Shown here: positions 43,883-52,045 of the stretch, one piece after another
Numbering within the stretch: the first letter of the stretch is position 1
How the letters are laid out: the number at the start of each line of letters is the position of its first letter
Assembly: GCF_019857225.1 (NCBI RefSeq)
Contig: NZ_JAFJSY010000022.1
Location: forward strand, 1 to 64,000
Length of the DNA stretch: 64,000 bases
Origin: Streptomyces plumbidurans
GTDB lineage: Bacteria > Actinomycetota > Actinomycetes > Streptomycetales > Streptomycetaceae
Direction: 5' to 3'
Notes under the pieces: model-generated
The model's database searches: none
The model's input: only the letters and a program-made list of their open reading frames with translations
Told to the model about the DNA's origin: nothing
Translations under genes and position numbers: made by a program

Positions 43883-44739
43883 CCGTGACAGAGCTGGGGA
43901 TACCGCGCCGGCTGCTGGAGTTCACCATCGACGGACAGGCCGTGCGCGCCCCCGAGGGCGCGACGATCCTGGACGCCTGCCGGGCGGCCGGGAAGGACAT
44001 CCCGACGCTGTGCGAGGGGGACACGCTGCGGCCGAAGAACGCCTGCCGTGTCTGCGTGGTCGAGGTGGAGGGCTCCCGGACCCTGGTCCCGGCCTGCTCC
44101 CGCAAGGCCGAGGCGGGCATGGAGGTGCGCACCGGCACCGAGCGGGCCCGGCACAGCCGCAAGATCGTCCTCGAACTCCTCGCCTCCTCGGTCGACTTGT
44201 CGATGACTCCACAAGTCGCTGAATGGATCAAGGAGTACGAGGCGAAGCCGGACCGCTTCGGCCCGGACGCGGCCCGCCTGAACGAGGAACCCAGGGTCGA
44301 CAACGATCTGTACGTGCGCGACTACGACAAGTGCATCCTCTGCTACAAGTGCGTGGACGCCTGTGGCGACCAGTGGCAGAACACCTTCGCGATCTCGGTC
44401 GCCGGTCGCGGCTTCGACGCCCGGATCGCGGTCGAGCAGGACGCCCCGCTCACCGACTCGGCGTGCGTGTACTGCGGCAACTGCATCGAGGTGTGCCCGA
44501 CCGGAGCCCTGTCGTTCAAGTCGGAGTTCGACATGCGCGCGGCGGGTACCTGGGACGAGTCGGCGCAGACGGAGACGACGACGATCTGCGCGTACTGCGG
44601 AGTGGGCTGCAACCTCACTCTCCACGTGCAGGACAATGAAATCGTGAAGGTCACCTCACCGCACGACAACCCGGTGACCCACGGCAACCTCTGCATCAAG
44701 GGCCGCTTCGGCTACCAGCACGTACAGAACCGGGACTGA
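43879..44739 (+). CDS. Formate dehydrogenase alpha, N-terminal iron-sulfur part (split)
   Basis: A 286-aa protein equivalent to the front of FdhA/FdsA. It has a plant-type/NuoG-like [2Fe-2S] domain (TLCEGDTLRPKNACRVC and PACSRKA, about 46-80), His-Cys-type and 2x[4Fe-4S] ferredoxin motifs (CILCYKCVDACG at about 152-163, CVYCGNCIEVCPTG at about 196-209), and a terminal Fe4S4-molybdopterin domain (CAYCGVGCNL at about 237-246, THGNLCIKGRFGY). It stops exactly where the catalytic protein at 40135 begins in unsplit homologues. The gene order is thus C-part, NuoEF, N-part. The two must assemble as separate chains. Confidence 0.88.
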
Positions 44740-44746
44740 ACACGAC

Positions 44747-45595
44747 ATGGGACGAGTCACGGAACGACGCAAGGTGATCCGCATCCGGGACGGGGCCATC
44801 TCCACCCGCCCCGACACGCTCGTCGCCGAGGAACCGCTGGAGATCAGGCTGAACGGCAAGCCGCTCGCGATCACCATGCGCACCCCGGGCGACGACTTCG
44901 CGCTGGCCGCGGGCTTCCTGGTGAGCGAGGGCGTGCTGGCCGAGCAGTCGGACCTGCAGAACATCGTGTACTGCGCGGGCGCCACCGTCGACGGCTCGAA
45001 CACGTACAACGTGGTCGACGTGCGGACCGCCCCCGGCGTGACGATCCCCGACATCACGCTCGAACGGAACGTCTACACGACCTCGTCCTGCGGCCTGTGC
45101 GGCAAGGCGAGCCTGGACGCGGTCCGTACGACGGCCCGCTGGCCGATCGCCGACACTCCCCCGGTCCGCGTCGAGCCCGAGCTGCTCGCGAGCCTCCCCG
45201 ACCGGCTGCGGGCGGCCCAGCGCGTCTTCGACCGGACCGGGGGCCTGCACGCGGCGGCCCTGTTCAGCGAGGCGGGGGAGCTGCTGGACATACGGGAGGA
45301 CGTGGGCCGGCACAACGCGGTCGACAAGCTGGTGGGCCGCGCGCTGCAGAGCGGGGACCTGCCGCTGTCCCGCGCGCTCCTGCTCGTCTCCGGCCGGGCC
45401 TCCTTCGAGCTGGCGCAGAAGGCGGTCATGGCGGGCATCCCGGTCCTGGCGGCGGTCTCGGCACCGTCGTCGCTGGCCGTGGACCTGGCCGCCGAGACCG
45501 GGCTGACCCTGGTGGGATTCCTGCGGGGCAGCTCCATGAACGTGTACGCGGGCGAGGACCGCATCGCCCTGCGGACCGCGGCCGCCCAGGCGTGA
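44747..45595 (+). CDS. fdhD: Formate dehydrogenase sulfurtransferase FdhD
   Basis: A 282-aa protein with the FdhD hallmarks: the CGLCG cysteine loop in TSSCGLCGKAS (about 116-126), MRTPGDDFALAAGFLVSEG (about 44-62), DVGRHNAVDKLVG and SGRASFELAQKA. It sulfurates the molybdenum cofactor for formate dehydrogenase. Its ATG is eight bases past the stop of the iron-sulfur part, so it belongs to the same transcript. A strong hairpin follows. Confidence 0.95.
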   Translation: MGRVTERRKVIRIRDGAISTRPDTLVAEEPLEIRLNGKPLAITMRTPGDDFALAAGFLVSEGVLAEQSDLQNIVYCAGATVDGSNTYNVVDVRTAPGVTIPDITLERNVYTTSSCGLCGKASLDAVRTTARWPIADTPPVRVEPELLASLPDRLRAAQRVFDRTGGLHAAALFSEAGELLDIREDVGRHNAVDKLVGRALQSGDLPLSRALLLVSGRASFELAQKAVMAGIPVLAAVSAPSSLAVDLAAETGLTLVGFLRGSSMNVYAGEDRIALRTAAAQA

Positions 45596-45615
45596 CCGCC
45601 TCTCCGCGACACGGC

Positions 45616-45666
45616 GGCGGGGCCCCGACCGGCGGGGAGCGCCCCCTGCGCCGCAGGGGCCCCGCC
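45616..45666. terminator. Terminator between fdhD and the convergent LysR gene
   Basis: An 11-bp perfect inverted repeat, GGCGGGGCCCC (45616-45626) and GGGGCCCCGCC (45656-45666), with an inner CCCCTGC/GCAGGGG hairpin. It abuts the stop codon of the LysR-type gene on the other strand, so it can serve both directions. Confidence 0.8.
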
Positions 45667-46500
45667 TCAGGCTCCCAGGCCCTCTGGGACGAGGGAGCGA
45701 GCCGCCTCGGCGAACGCCGCCACGAGCGGTGAGCGGCGGCTCGTCTCCCAGGCCAGGAACACCCGGTCGGGTTCGGCGTCGGTGACGGGCACATAGGTAA
45801 TGTCGGAGCGGGAGTACTGCGCGGCGATCGACGCCGGTACGAGCGTGATGCCCGCGCCCGACGCCACCCGCTCGAACTTCTCCTCCACCACCCGGATCGG
45901 CACCTCGTCGGCCCCGGTGTCGGTGTAGCGCAGCCAGGTCTCGCCGGCCAGGTCGGACAGTTCCAGCGCCGGCTTGCCGGCCAGCCGGTGGTCCGCGGGC
46001 AGCAGCGCCAGCCGGGCCTCGCCGAACAGCGGCACCAGCTTGAGGCCGCTGCCGTCGATCGGAGTGCGCACGTAGGCGAGGTCCACGGTGCCGTCGAGGA
46101 TCAGCCGCTCCTGGTCGTCCCACTCGACGCGGCAGGTCTGCACGTCCACGTCCGGGTGTGCCGCGGCGAAGACGCGCACCGCCGGGGTGACGACGACGCC
46201 CGCGCGGAAGCCCACGACGAGGCGGCCCGGGCCCCGGGCGGTCCGCCGCACCCGGCGCCTGGTCGCGTCGGCGGCGGCGAGCAACGAGCCCGCGTCGTCG
46301 AGGAGTTGGCGTCCGGCGGGGGTCAAAGTCACGCCGTGGCTGTCGCGTTGGAACAGCGCGGCCCCCAAGTCCTTCTCCAGCGCCTTGATCTGCCGGCTCA
46401 GCACGGGCTGCGCTATGTGCAGCCGCTCGGCGGCCCGGCCGAAGTGCAGCAGTTCGGCGACCGTCGCGAAGTAGCGCACCTTCCGCAGGTCGAGGTCCAT
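45667..46500 (-). CDS. LysR-family transcriptional regulator
   Basis: A 277-aa LysR protein. The N-terminal helix-turn-helix is MDLDLRKVRYFATVAELLHF with AAERLHIAQPVLSRQIKALE (about 23-42), followed by a substrate-binding domain with GFRAGVVVTPAVRVFAAAHP. The ATG at 46500 is preferred over far-upstream ATGs in the frame because the family always starts near the helix-turn-helix. It diverges from the SDR gene at 46622 across 121 bp and probably regulates it. The effector is unknown. Confidence 0.88.
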   Translation of the reverse strand: MDLDLRKVRYFATVAELLHFGRAAERLHIAQPVLSRQIKALEKDLGAALFQRDSHGVTLTPAGRQLLDDAGSLLAAADATRRRVRRTARGPGRLVVGFRAGVVVTPAVRVFAAAHPDVDVQTCRVEWDDQERLILDGTVDLAYVRTPIDGSGLKLVPLFGEARLALLPADHRLAGKPALELSDLAGETWLRYTDTGADEVPIRVVEEKFERVASGAGITLVPASIAAQYSRSDITYVPVTDAEPDRVFLAWETSRRSPLVAAFAEAARSLVPEGLGA

Positions 46501-46621
46501 GGCCGGCCCTTCTGTCGGCGATGCCTTCAGGGTATCGCCGACGCCGGAAGAGGTCTTGGACGGCGGCCCGGGGGCGACCGCAGGCTGGATGGCACCGAGC
46601 AATCGCGTTGAGGAGAACAGC

Positions 46622-47341
46622 ATGAGCCTGCAAGGACAGCGGATCGTCGTCATCGGGGGTACGTCCGGGATCGGTCTGGCGGTGGCGCAGGGCGCCGCCG
46701 GGGAGGGCGCGGAGGTCGTGGTCGCCTCACGCCGCAAGGAGAGCGTGGACGCCGCGCTCGAACGGCTGCCGCAGGGCGCCGAGGGGCACGCCCTGGACGC
46801 GACCGACGAGGAGGCCGTACGCGGCTTCTTCGACCGGGTCGGCGGCTTCGACCACCTCGTCTACACGGCCGGCGAATCCCTGCTGATGGAGCCCCTCGCC
46901 ACAGCCGACCTCGGGCGGGCCCGGCGCTTCCTGGACACCCGCCTGTGGGGCGCGTACACGGCCGTCAAGCACGGCGCCCCGGCGATCCGGCCCGGCGGCT
47001 CGGTGGTGCTGACGACCGGCACGGTCGCACGCCGCCCGATGCCGGGCACCACCGTAGCGGCGAGCCTGTGCGGGGCGATGGAGTCCCTCACCCGCGCGCT
47101 GGCCCTGGAGATCGCCCCGGTCCGCGTCAACATCGTCTCCCCCGGCATCGTCCGCACCGACCTCTGGCGAGACCTGCCCCCGGCCGAGCGCGAGGGCCTG
47201 TACGCGTCCATGGCCGGCACCCTGCCGGTAGGCCGCATCGGCGAGGCAACGGACATCGCCGAGGCCTACCTGTACCTGATGCGCGGCGGCTACAGCACCG
47301 GCTCGATCGTCACGGTGGACGGCGGGGGGACGCTCGTCTGA
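46622..47341 (+). CDS. SDR-fold protein with substituted YxxxK active site
   Basis: A 239-aa short-chain dehydrogenase-like protein with the cofactor motif IGGTSGIG (about 11-18) and a normal C-terminus (NIVSPGIVRTDLW, IVTVDGGGTLV). At the catalytic site the usual Tyr and Lys are replaced: the segment GTTVAASLCGAM puts Val145 and Leu149 where YxxxK is expected, and the Ser is a Thr (Thr131-Thr132). It may be a noncatalytic or mechanistically different SDR. The ATG at 46622 has GAGGAG nearby. The last part of this gene is the parent of the repeat array that follows. Confidence 0.85.
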   Translation: MSLQGQRIVVIGGTSGIGLAVAQGAAGEGAEVVVASRRKESVDAALERLPQGAEGHALDATDEEAVRGFFDRVGGFDHLVYTAGESLLMEPLATADLGRARRFLDTRLWGAYTAVKHGAPAIRPGGSVVLTTGTVARRPMPGTTVAASLCGAMESLTRALALEIAPVRVNIVSPGIVRTDLWRDLPPAEREGLYASMAGTLPVGRIGEATDIAEAYLYLMRGGYSTGSIVTVDGGGTLV

Positions 47342-47997
47342 GCCGTATGCCGGGCCCGAAATCCGGTCGCGCGTCTGCCGCGGGCGCGGGTCCGCACCGA
47401 ACTACGGCGGGACCTGCCTCCGGTTAGGCGCGGGACCCCGCGGACGTCGCACCTCGGTCGTCATCGTGGACAGCGGCGAAACCCCCGTCCGAGGCGGGTG
47501 CCGGGCCCGAACGCGGCCGGGCGTCCGCCGCGGGTGCAGTCCACACCACGAACCGCACCTGCCCGCCGCCCGTCTCCCCGGCATGGGTCCGCCCCGAGCT
47601 GTGCAGGGACCGCCCCCGGCCGGGCGTCCGCCGCAGGCGCGGTCCACACCATGAGCCGCACCGTCCGCCGTCGGTCTCCCCCGGCATGGGTCCACACCGA
47701 CCCGTGGCGGGACCTGCCCCGGCCAACCGCGCAAGCCCACAGACGTCACACCGGCTCGACCGTCACCGTGGACGGCGGCGGAACACTCCTCCGAGGCGGG
47801 GGTCGGGACCAAACCCGGCCGCGCGTCCACCGCTGGCGCGGGTCCACACCGCCCCGTGGCGAGAACCGCCCCCGGCCGAGCGCGCAAGCCCACAGACGCC
47901 GCACCGGCTCGACCGTCACCGTGGACAGCGGCGGAACCCTCCTCCGAGGCAGATGCCGGGCCCAAACCCGGCCGCCCATCCACCGCACGCGGCAGGT
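47294..47997 (+). repeat. Decaying ~152-bp tandem array derived from the SDR gene 3' end
   Basis: The 656 bp after the SDR stop contain no intact gene but repeated pieces of that gene. Block A (coding for RTDLWRDLPPAER at 47151-47189) recurs near 47391, 47585, 47690 and 47845. Block B (coding for IVTVDGGGTL at 47306-47335) recurs near 47459, 47762 and 47915. In the copies A and B are 54-58 bp apart instead of 144 bp in the gene, so about 90 bp was lost before amplification. Spacing between the clear B copies is 150, 303 and 153 bp. Copies have base changes and frame-breaking indels. The array ends at the stop of the convergent hydrolase gene. Confidence 0.85.
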
Positions 47998-48522
47998 TCA
48001 CGGCACGAACCGCACCCCGTCCGCCGTCACCACCGTCCCCAGGCGTGGGAAGTCCAGCCGTACCGATGCCTCGTGTTCGGCGGACGTGAAGGCGGCCATC
48101 GCGTCCTCGACGAAGACGAGGTCGTAGCCGAGGTCGCCGGCCGCGCGGGCGGTGGACTCGACGCCGAGGTTGGTGGCGATGCCGCCGAACACCAGGGTGC
48201 GGACGCCGCGTTCGCGCAGGCGCTCGTCCAGGTCCGTGCCCTGGAAGGCGCCGATGGTGCGCTTGACGATCTCCAGGTCGCCGGCTTGCGGCAGGCCGGC
48301 GGCCAGTCCGCTGCCGGGCGGCTGTTCGGCGACGGCGGGGCGTTCGACGCGGACGAGGACGACGGTGGCGCCCGCCGCGCGGAAGGCGGTCGCCAACTCC
48401 TCGGCTGCGGCGAGGACTTCGGTGCCCTTGCGAGGTTCGAGGGGCAGCGCGACGAGCCGCTCCATCAGATCGACGAGGACGAGGGCGGTGCGCGCGGGAT
48501 CGAGGGCGAGGGGTGGGGTCAT
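47998..48522 (-). CDS. Isochorismatase-family hydrolase lacking the nucleophilic cysteine
   Basis: A 174-aa alpha/beta hydrolase of the isochorismatase/cysteine-hydrolase superfamily. Asp18 (LVLVDLME) and Lys87 (EIVKRTIGAF) of the usual triad are present. At the Cys position it has Gly120 in GGIATNLGVESTARAA, as in true isochorismatases such as PhzD and EntB. It therefore probably performs vinyl-ether or other non-thiolate hydrolysis rather than nicotinamidase-type chemistry. It is 19 bp downstream of the MarR gene in the same orientation and probably co-transcribed with it. Confidence 0.87.
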   Translation of the reverse strand: MTPPLALDPARTALVLVDLMERLVALPLEPRKGTEVLAAAEELATAFRAAGATVVLVRVERPAVAEQPPGSGLAAGLPQAGDLEIVKRTIGAFQGTDLDERLRERGVRTLVFGGIATNLGVESTARAAGDLGYDLVFVEDAMAAFTSAEHEASVRLDFPRLGTVVTADGVRFVP

Positions 48523-48541
48523 GACGGAACGTTATCCGTCA

Positions 48542-48979
48542 TCAGCCCTCCGTGCCCGAGATCCGGATCAACAGGCCCATGAAACGGTCGCGTTCGGCCG
48601 GTGAGAGCGGCGCGAGCAGCTCGTCGTTGGCCGCTCGCGCCGCCCTCTCGCAGCGCTTCAGCAGCCGCGCACCCTCGCGGGTGAGGGAGACCGCGTTCTT
48701 GCGGCGGTCCTTCGGGTCCGGTTCGCGCACGACGAGCCCGGCGTCCTGGAGGTCGTTGAGGACGCCGACCAGGTCCTTGGGGTCGAGCTGCACGCCGCGC
48801 CCGAGGTCGGCCTGGGCGACGGGGGCGAGATCGCGTACGGCGGAGAGCACCACGTGGTGCCACATCTTCAGCCCCTCCGCGGCCAGCGCCTCGCCCACCA
48901 GGGCCCGCCCACGGGCGGCGGCCCGGCCGAGCAGCCAGCTGGGGAGGGTTCGGATCGCGGCGAGGGGGGCTTCGGACAT
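48542..48979 (-). CDS. MarR-family transcriptional regulator
   Basis: A 145-aa winged-helix regulator (ATG 48979; a GTG two codons upstream is possible). The DNA-binding region covers about 48-95 (VAQADLGRGVQLDPKDLVGVL, then the wing EPDPKDRRKNAVSLT, where the DxRxx-type Asp/Arg pair is visible). It diverges from the quinone-oxidoreductase-like gene. Two similar inverted repeats (49001-49017 and 49030-49046) lie in the shared promoter, so it probably represses both itself with the hydrolase gene and the oxidoreductase. The ligand is unknown; phenolics or reactive electrophiles are common for such pairs. Confidence 0.88.
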   Translation of the reverse strand: MSEAPLAAIRTLPSWLLGRAAARGRALVGEALAAEGLKMWHHVVLSAVRDLAPVAQADLGRGVQLDPKDLVGVLNDLQDAGLVVREPDPKDRRKNAVSLTREGARLLKRCERAARAANDELLAPLSPAERDRFMGLLIRISGTEG

Positions 48980-49000
48980 GGCCACAGCCTAGCGAGAAGT

Positions 49001-49046
49001 CGTTGGACCCCCCAACGGCTTGTCGATATCGTTGGGCCTCCCAATG
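49001..49046. promoter_or_regulatory. Twin MarR-type operators
   Basis: CGTTGGACCCCCCAACG (49001-49017) is an inverted repeat with CGTTGG/CCAACG arms. CGTTGGGCCTCCCAATG (49030-49046) is a second copy with TTGGG/CCCAA arms. Centres are 29 bp apart, near three helical turns, in the 116-bp divergent region. This arrangement fits two MarR dimers on one face of the DNA. Confidence 0.75.
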
Positions 49047-49095
49047 AATGCATGGGGAGTCCCGACGAGCCCTCACCCAGCCATGGAGGTACGCC

Positions 49096-50025
49096 ATGCG
49101 CCGCGTCCGCTACGAATCCACCGGCGGCCCCCTCTTCCTGGAGGAAACCCCGGTTCCGCGGCCGGGCCCGGGTGAACTCCTGGTCCGCTGCGAGGCCGTG
49201 GGCGTCACACTGCCGGTCGTCCGCAAGGTCACCGAGGCCGCCGAACCGGTCCCGCTCGGCGGCGAGATCGCCGGCGATGTCGTGGCCGCGGGTGAGGGCG
49301 TCACCCGCTTCCGCATCGGTGAGCGCGTGACCGGGCTGTGTTTCGGGCACGGTTACGCCGACTTCGCCCTGCTGCACGAGACCATGGCCTCCCCTGTCCC
49401 GGACGGCGCGACCGCCGTGGACGCGGTCGCCCTGGTCCGCAGCGGTCTCGTCGCCCTCGGCGCCCTCGCTTCCGCGCGCCCCGAGCCCGGCGAGTCGGCC
49501 CTGATCACGGCCGCGGCGAGCGGCGTCGGCCACCTCGCCGTACAGCTCGCGAGGGCGCGGGGCGCGGCCCGGGTGGTGGGCGCCGTATCGGACCCGGAAA
49601 AGGCCGCCTTCGTGCGCTCCCTCGGCGCCGACGAGGTGGTCGTGTACGGCGACACGAGCTGGGGCGCGCCCGTCGACCACGTCCTCGACGCGGTGGGCGG
49701 CGACCTGCTCACCCCGGCGCTCGCCGCCCTCGCGCCCGGTGGGCGGCTGGTGGCGTACAGCTCGGGCGGGGGGACCGTGAAGGCGTACGACCTGCTCGTG
49801 GGCGCCAAGTCCGTGATCGGCTTCCAGATGGCGCGGATCGCGCGTTGCGAGCCGGAGTTGTACGAGCGGTGGCGGCGGGAGCTGTGGCGCCTGTTCGCCG
49901 ACAAAGTCCTGCGACCGGTCGTGCACGGGGAGTTCGCCCTGGAGGACGCCGCCGAGGCGCACGCGGTGATCGAGTCGCGCGCCAACCTGGGCAAGGTGGT
50001 GCTCCGGCCCGACCCGGTCGCCTGA
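49096..50025 (+). CDS. Zinc-independent MDR/quinone oxidoreductase-like protein
   Basis: A 309-aa medium-chain dehydrogenase/reductase. It has a GroES-like N-terminus (MRRVRYESTGGPLFLEETPV, PGPGELLVRCEAVGVTLP, GGEIAGDVVAAGEGV) and a Rossmann domain with ALITAAASGVGHLAVQLARA (about 152-171). Zinc-ligand cysteines are absent, as in quinone oxidoreductases and crotonyl-CoA reductase-like relatives. The ATG at 49096 has GGAGG six bases upstream. It is controlled from the divergent MarR promoter. NADPH-dependent reduction of quinones or enones is likely. Confidence 0.87.
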   Translation: MRRVRYESTGGPLFLEETPVPRPGPGELLVRCEAVGVTLPVVRKVTEAAEPVPLGGEIAGDVVAAGEGVTRFRIGERVTGLCFGHGYADFALLHETMASPVPDGATAVDAVALVRSGLVALGALASARPEPGESALITAAASGVGHLAVQLARARGAARVVGAVSDPEKAAFVRSLGADEVVVYGDTSWGAPVDHVLDAVGGDLLTPALAALAPGGRLVAYSSGGGTVKAYDLLVGAKSVIGFQMARIARCEPELYERWRRELWRLFADKVLRPVVHGEFALEDAAEAHAVIESRANLGKVVLRPDPVA

Positions 50026-50169
50026 AGCACCGCGGTGCCGCGCCGCCGACGACGCACCGATCGGGCGCACGGTTCTTGTGGGCCACGGGAGTCGCAACTA
50101 GCCTCAGTGGCCGGGACGTTGGACGTGGGATGTCCAGATGTCCAGACCTCCGAAGGGCAGGTTCGCACC

Positions 50170-52035
50170 ATGCCGTCACGTCTTCGCACGCGTCTGAGAT
50201 CCGTCGTCACCGCGGTGGCCGTCCTGCTGGGCGTCGCCGCGCTGCCGAGCCCCGCTCACGCCCAATCCCCCGCCAAGGCACCCGTGTTCGACCAGCAGAT
50301 CCTCTTCAAGGCCTCGCAGGATCCCGGCTACGCCTGCTTCCGGATACCGGCGATCGTGCGGACGAACGACGGCACCCTGCTGGCGTTCGCCGAGGGCCGC
50401 GTCCTCAACTGCGGGGACGCCGCCGACATCGACATCGTCCTCAAGCGCTCCACCGACGGCGGCCGCACCTGGGGCCCGCTGCAGGTCGTCAACGACGGCG
50501 GCGGCGACACCCACGGCAACCCGGCGCCGATCGTGGACCGCAGGACCGGCCGCATCCTGCTGGCGGAGACGTACAACACCGGCCGTACGGACAGCGCCAG
50601 TTGCTCGGTCCCCTGCGACCGCACCCCGCACCTGCAGTACAGCGACGACGACGGGAACACCTGGTCGCAGCCGCGCGACCTCAGCTCCGAGATCCTGCCC
50701 GCGAACTGGAACTCCTGGTACGCCACCGGACCCGTGCACGGCATCCAGCTCACCCGCGGCCGGCACGCCGGGCGGCTGGTGTTCGCCGTCAACACCGAGA
50801 CGTGGGACGGCAGTCGGGTCACCGCCAACAACGCGGCCCTGATCGTCAGCGACGACGGCGGCGACCACTGGAGGATCGGCGCCAACGACACCTGGCCGAT
50901 CGCCGACGACGGCACCTTCCGGCAGAAGCCGTCCGAGATGACGCTCACCGAGCGCACCGACGGCTCGGTCCTGGTCAGCGGCCGCGAGACGGACGGCACC
51001 GACCTCGGTCACCGCACCCAGGCGGTCAGCCGCGACGGCGGCAGCAGCTTCACCGCGCCCTTCCACGCCCTTCCGGACCTGTACGCGCCCCAGGTGCAGG
51101 GCTCGATGCTCCGCCTCGGCGACCGCATCCTGCTGGCCTGCCCCGGCGACCCCGACCGCCGCCGGACCATGATGATCCGCTCCTCCTACGACGGCGGCCG
51201 CACCTGGGACAGCGTGGACCGCGGCACGGTGGTGACCACGGACTGGTCGGGCTACTCCGACATGGCGCGCATCGGCGCCGACACGGTGGGGCTGATGTAC
51301 GAGGGCGGTGCCGTCGACGCCCGCGACGAGATCCGCTTCGCCCGCTTCGACGAGGACTGGCTGCAGGCGCGCCGAGGCCCGGACCCGACCACCACCGACC
51401 TCGCCCGGCACGCCCGCCCGGCGGCCGTGCTGGGCGGTGCGCGGACCACGGACGGCGTCCACGGCAGGGCGCTGGAGTTCGACGGCGTCGACGACGCCGT
51501 ACGCCTGCCGTACAGCGACCGACTCCCGCTCGGGACGAAGGACTTCACGGCGTCGCTGTGGTTCCGCTACACGGCCACGACCGGTGAGCAGCCGCTGCTG
51601 TGGATGGGCGGGATCGGGACCACGCAGCCCCAGGTCTGGCTGCGCGGCGAGCCCGCGAGCGACCGCATCCAGGGGCTGATCACCGTGCGCGACGGCGCCG
51701 CGGCCCCGCGGACGGTGTCCGTCAGCACGAACGGCGCCTACAACGACGGCCGTTGGCACCGTCTGACGCTGCGCCGCGGCGGAGGACAGCTGACGATCGC
51801 GGTCGACGGTGCGGCGGCCACGGCCACCGACGTACCGGGGTCGGTCAGCCGCAACTCGCCGTTCGGCGTGCACATCGGGCAGCGCATGGACAGCCGGGCG
51901 TTCTTCACCGGCGCGATCGACGACGTCCACGTGTGGGACCGGGCGCTGAGCGACGAGGAACTCGCCGGCCGGGACACCTCCGCGCGGGGCACCGTGCTGT
52001 GGCTGCCCATGGACCATGTGAGCGGCAGCCACTAA
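50170..52035 (+). CDS. Secreted sialidase (GH33) with C-terminal LamG-like domain
   Basis: A 621-aa exported exo-alpha-sialidase. The signal peptide (RSVVTAVAVLLGVAALPSPA, then AHA) is followed by the FRIP motif in ACFRIPAIV (about 55-63) and five Asp-box repeats: STDGGRTW, SDDDGNTW, SDDGGDHW, SRDGGSSF and SYDGGRTW. The six-bladed propeller ends near 400. A concanavalin-like LamG domain (about 425-620; ALEFDGVDDAV, FTGAIDDVHVWDRAL) probably binds glycans. It releases terminal sialic acids outside the cell. The ATG at 50170 has GAAGGGCAGG upstream. No sialic acid catabolic genes are seen here. Confidence 0.92.
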   Translation: MPSRLRTRLRSVVTAVAVLLGVAALPSPAHAQSPAKAPVFDQQILFKASQDPGYACFRIPAIVRTNDGTLLAFAEGRVLNCGDAADIDIVLKRSTDGGRTWGPLQVVNDGGGDTHGNPAPIVDRRTGRILLAETYNTGRTDSASCSVPCDRTPHLQYSDDDGNTWSQPRDLSSEILPANWNSWYATGPVHGIQLTRGRHAGRLVFAVNTETWDGSRVTANNAALIVSDDGGDHWRIGANDTWPIADDGTFRQKPSEMTLTERTDGSVLVSGRETDGTDLGHRTQAVSRDGGSSFTAPFHALPDLYAPQVQGSMLRLGDRILLACPGDPDRRRTMMIRSSYDGGRTWDSVDRGTVVTTDWSGYSDMARIGADTVGLMYEGGAVDARDEIRFARFDEDWLQARRGPDPTTTDLARHARPAAVLGGARTTDGVHGRALEFDGVDDAVRLPYSDRLPLGTKDFTASLWFRYTATTGEQPLLWMGGIGTTQPQVWLRGEPASDRIQGLITVRDGAAAPRTVSVSTNGAYNDGRWHRLTLRRGGGQLTIAVDGAAATATDVPGSVSRNSPFGVHIGQRMDSRAFFTGAIDDVHVWDRALSDEELAGRDTSARGTVLWLPMDHVSGSH

Positions 52036-52045
52036 CGTCCCGTGC

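Noticed and set aside
47402..48001. Several 100-300 codon frames inside the SDR-derived array
   Set aside because: They are Arg/Pro-rich frames generated by the degenerate tandem repeats, without start signals.
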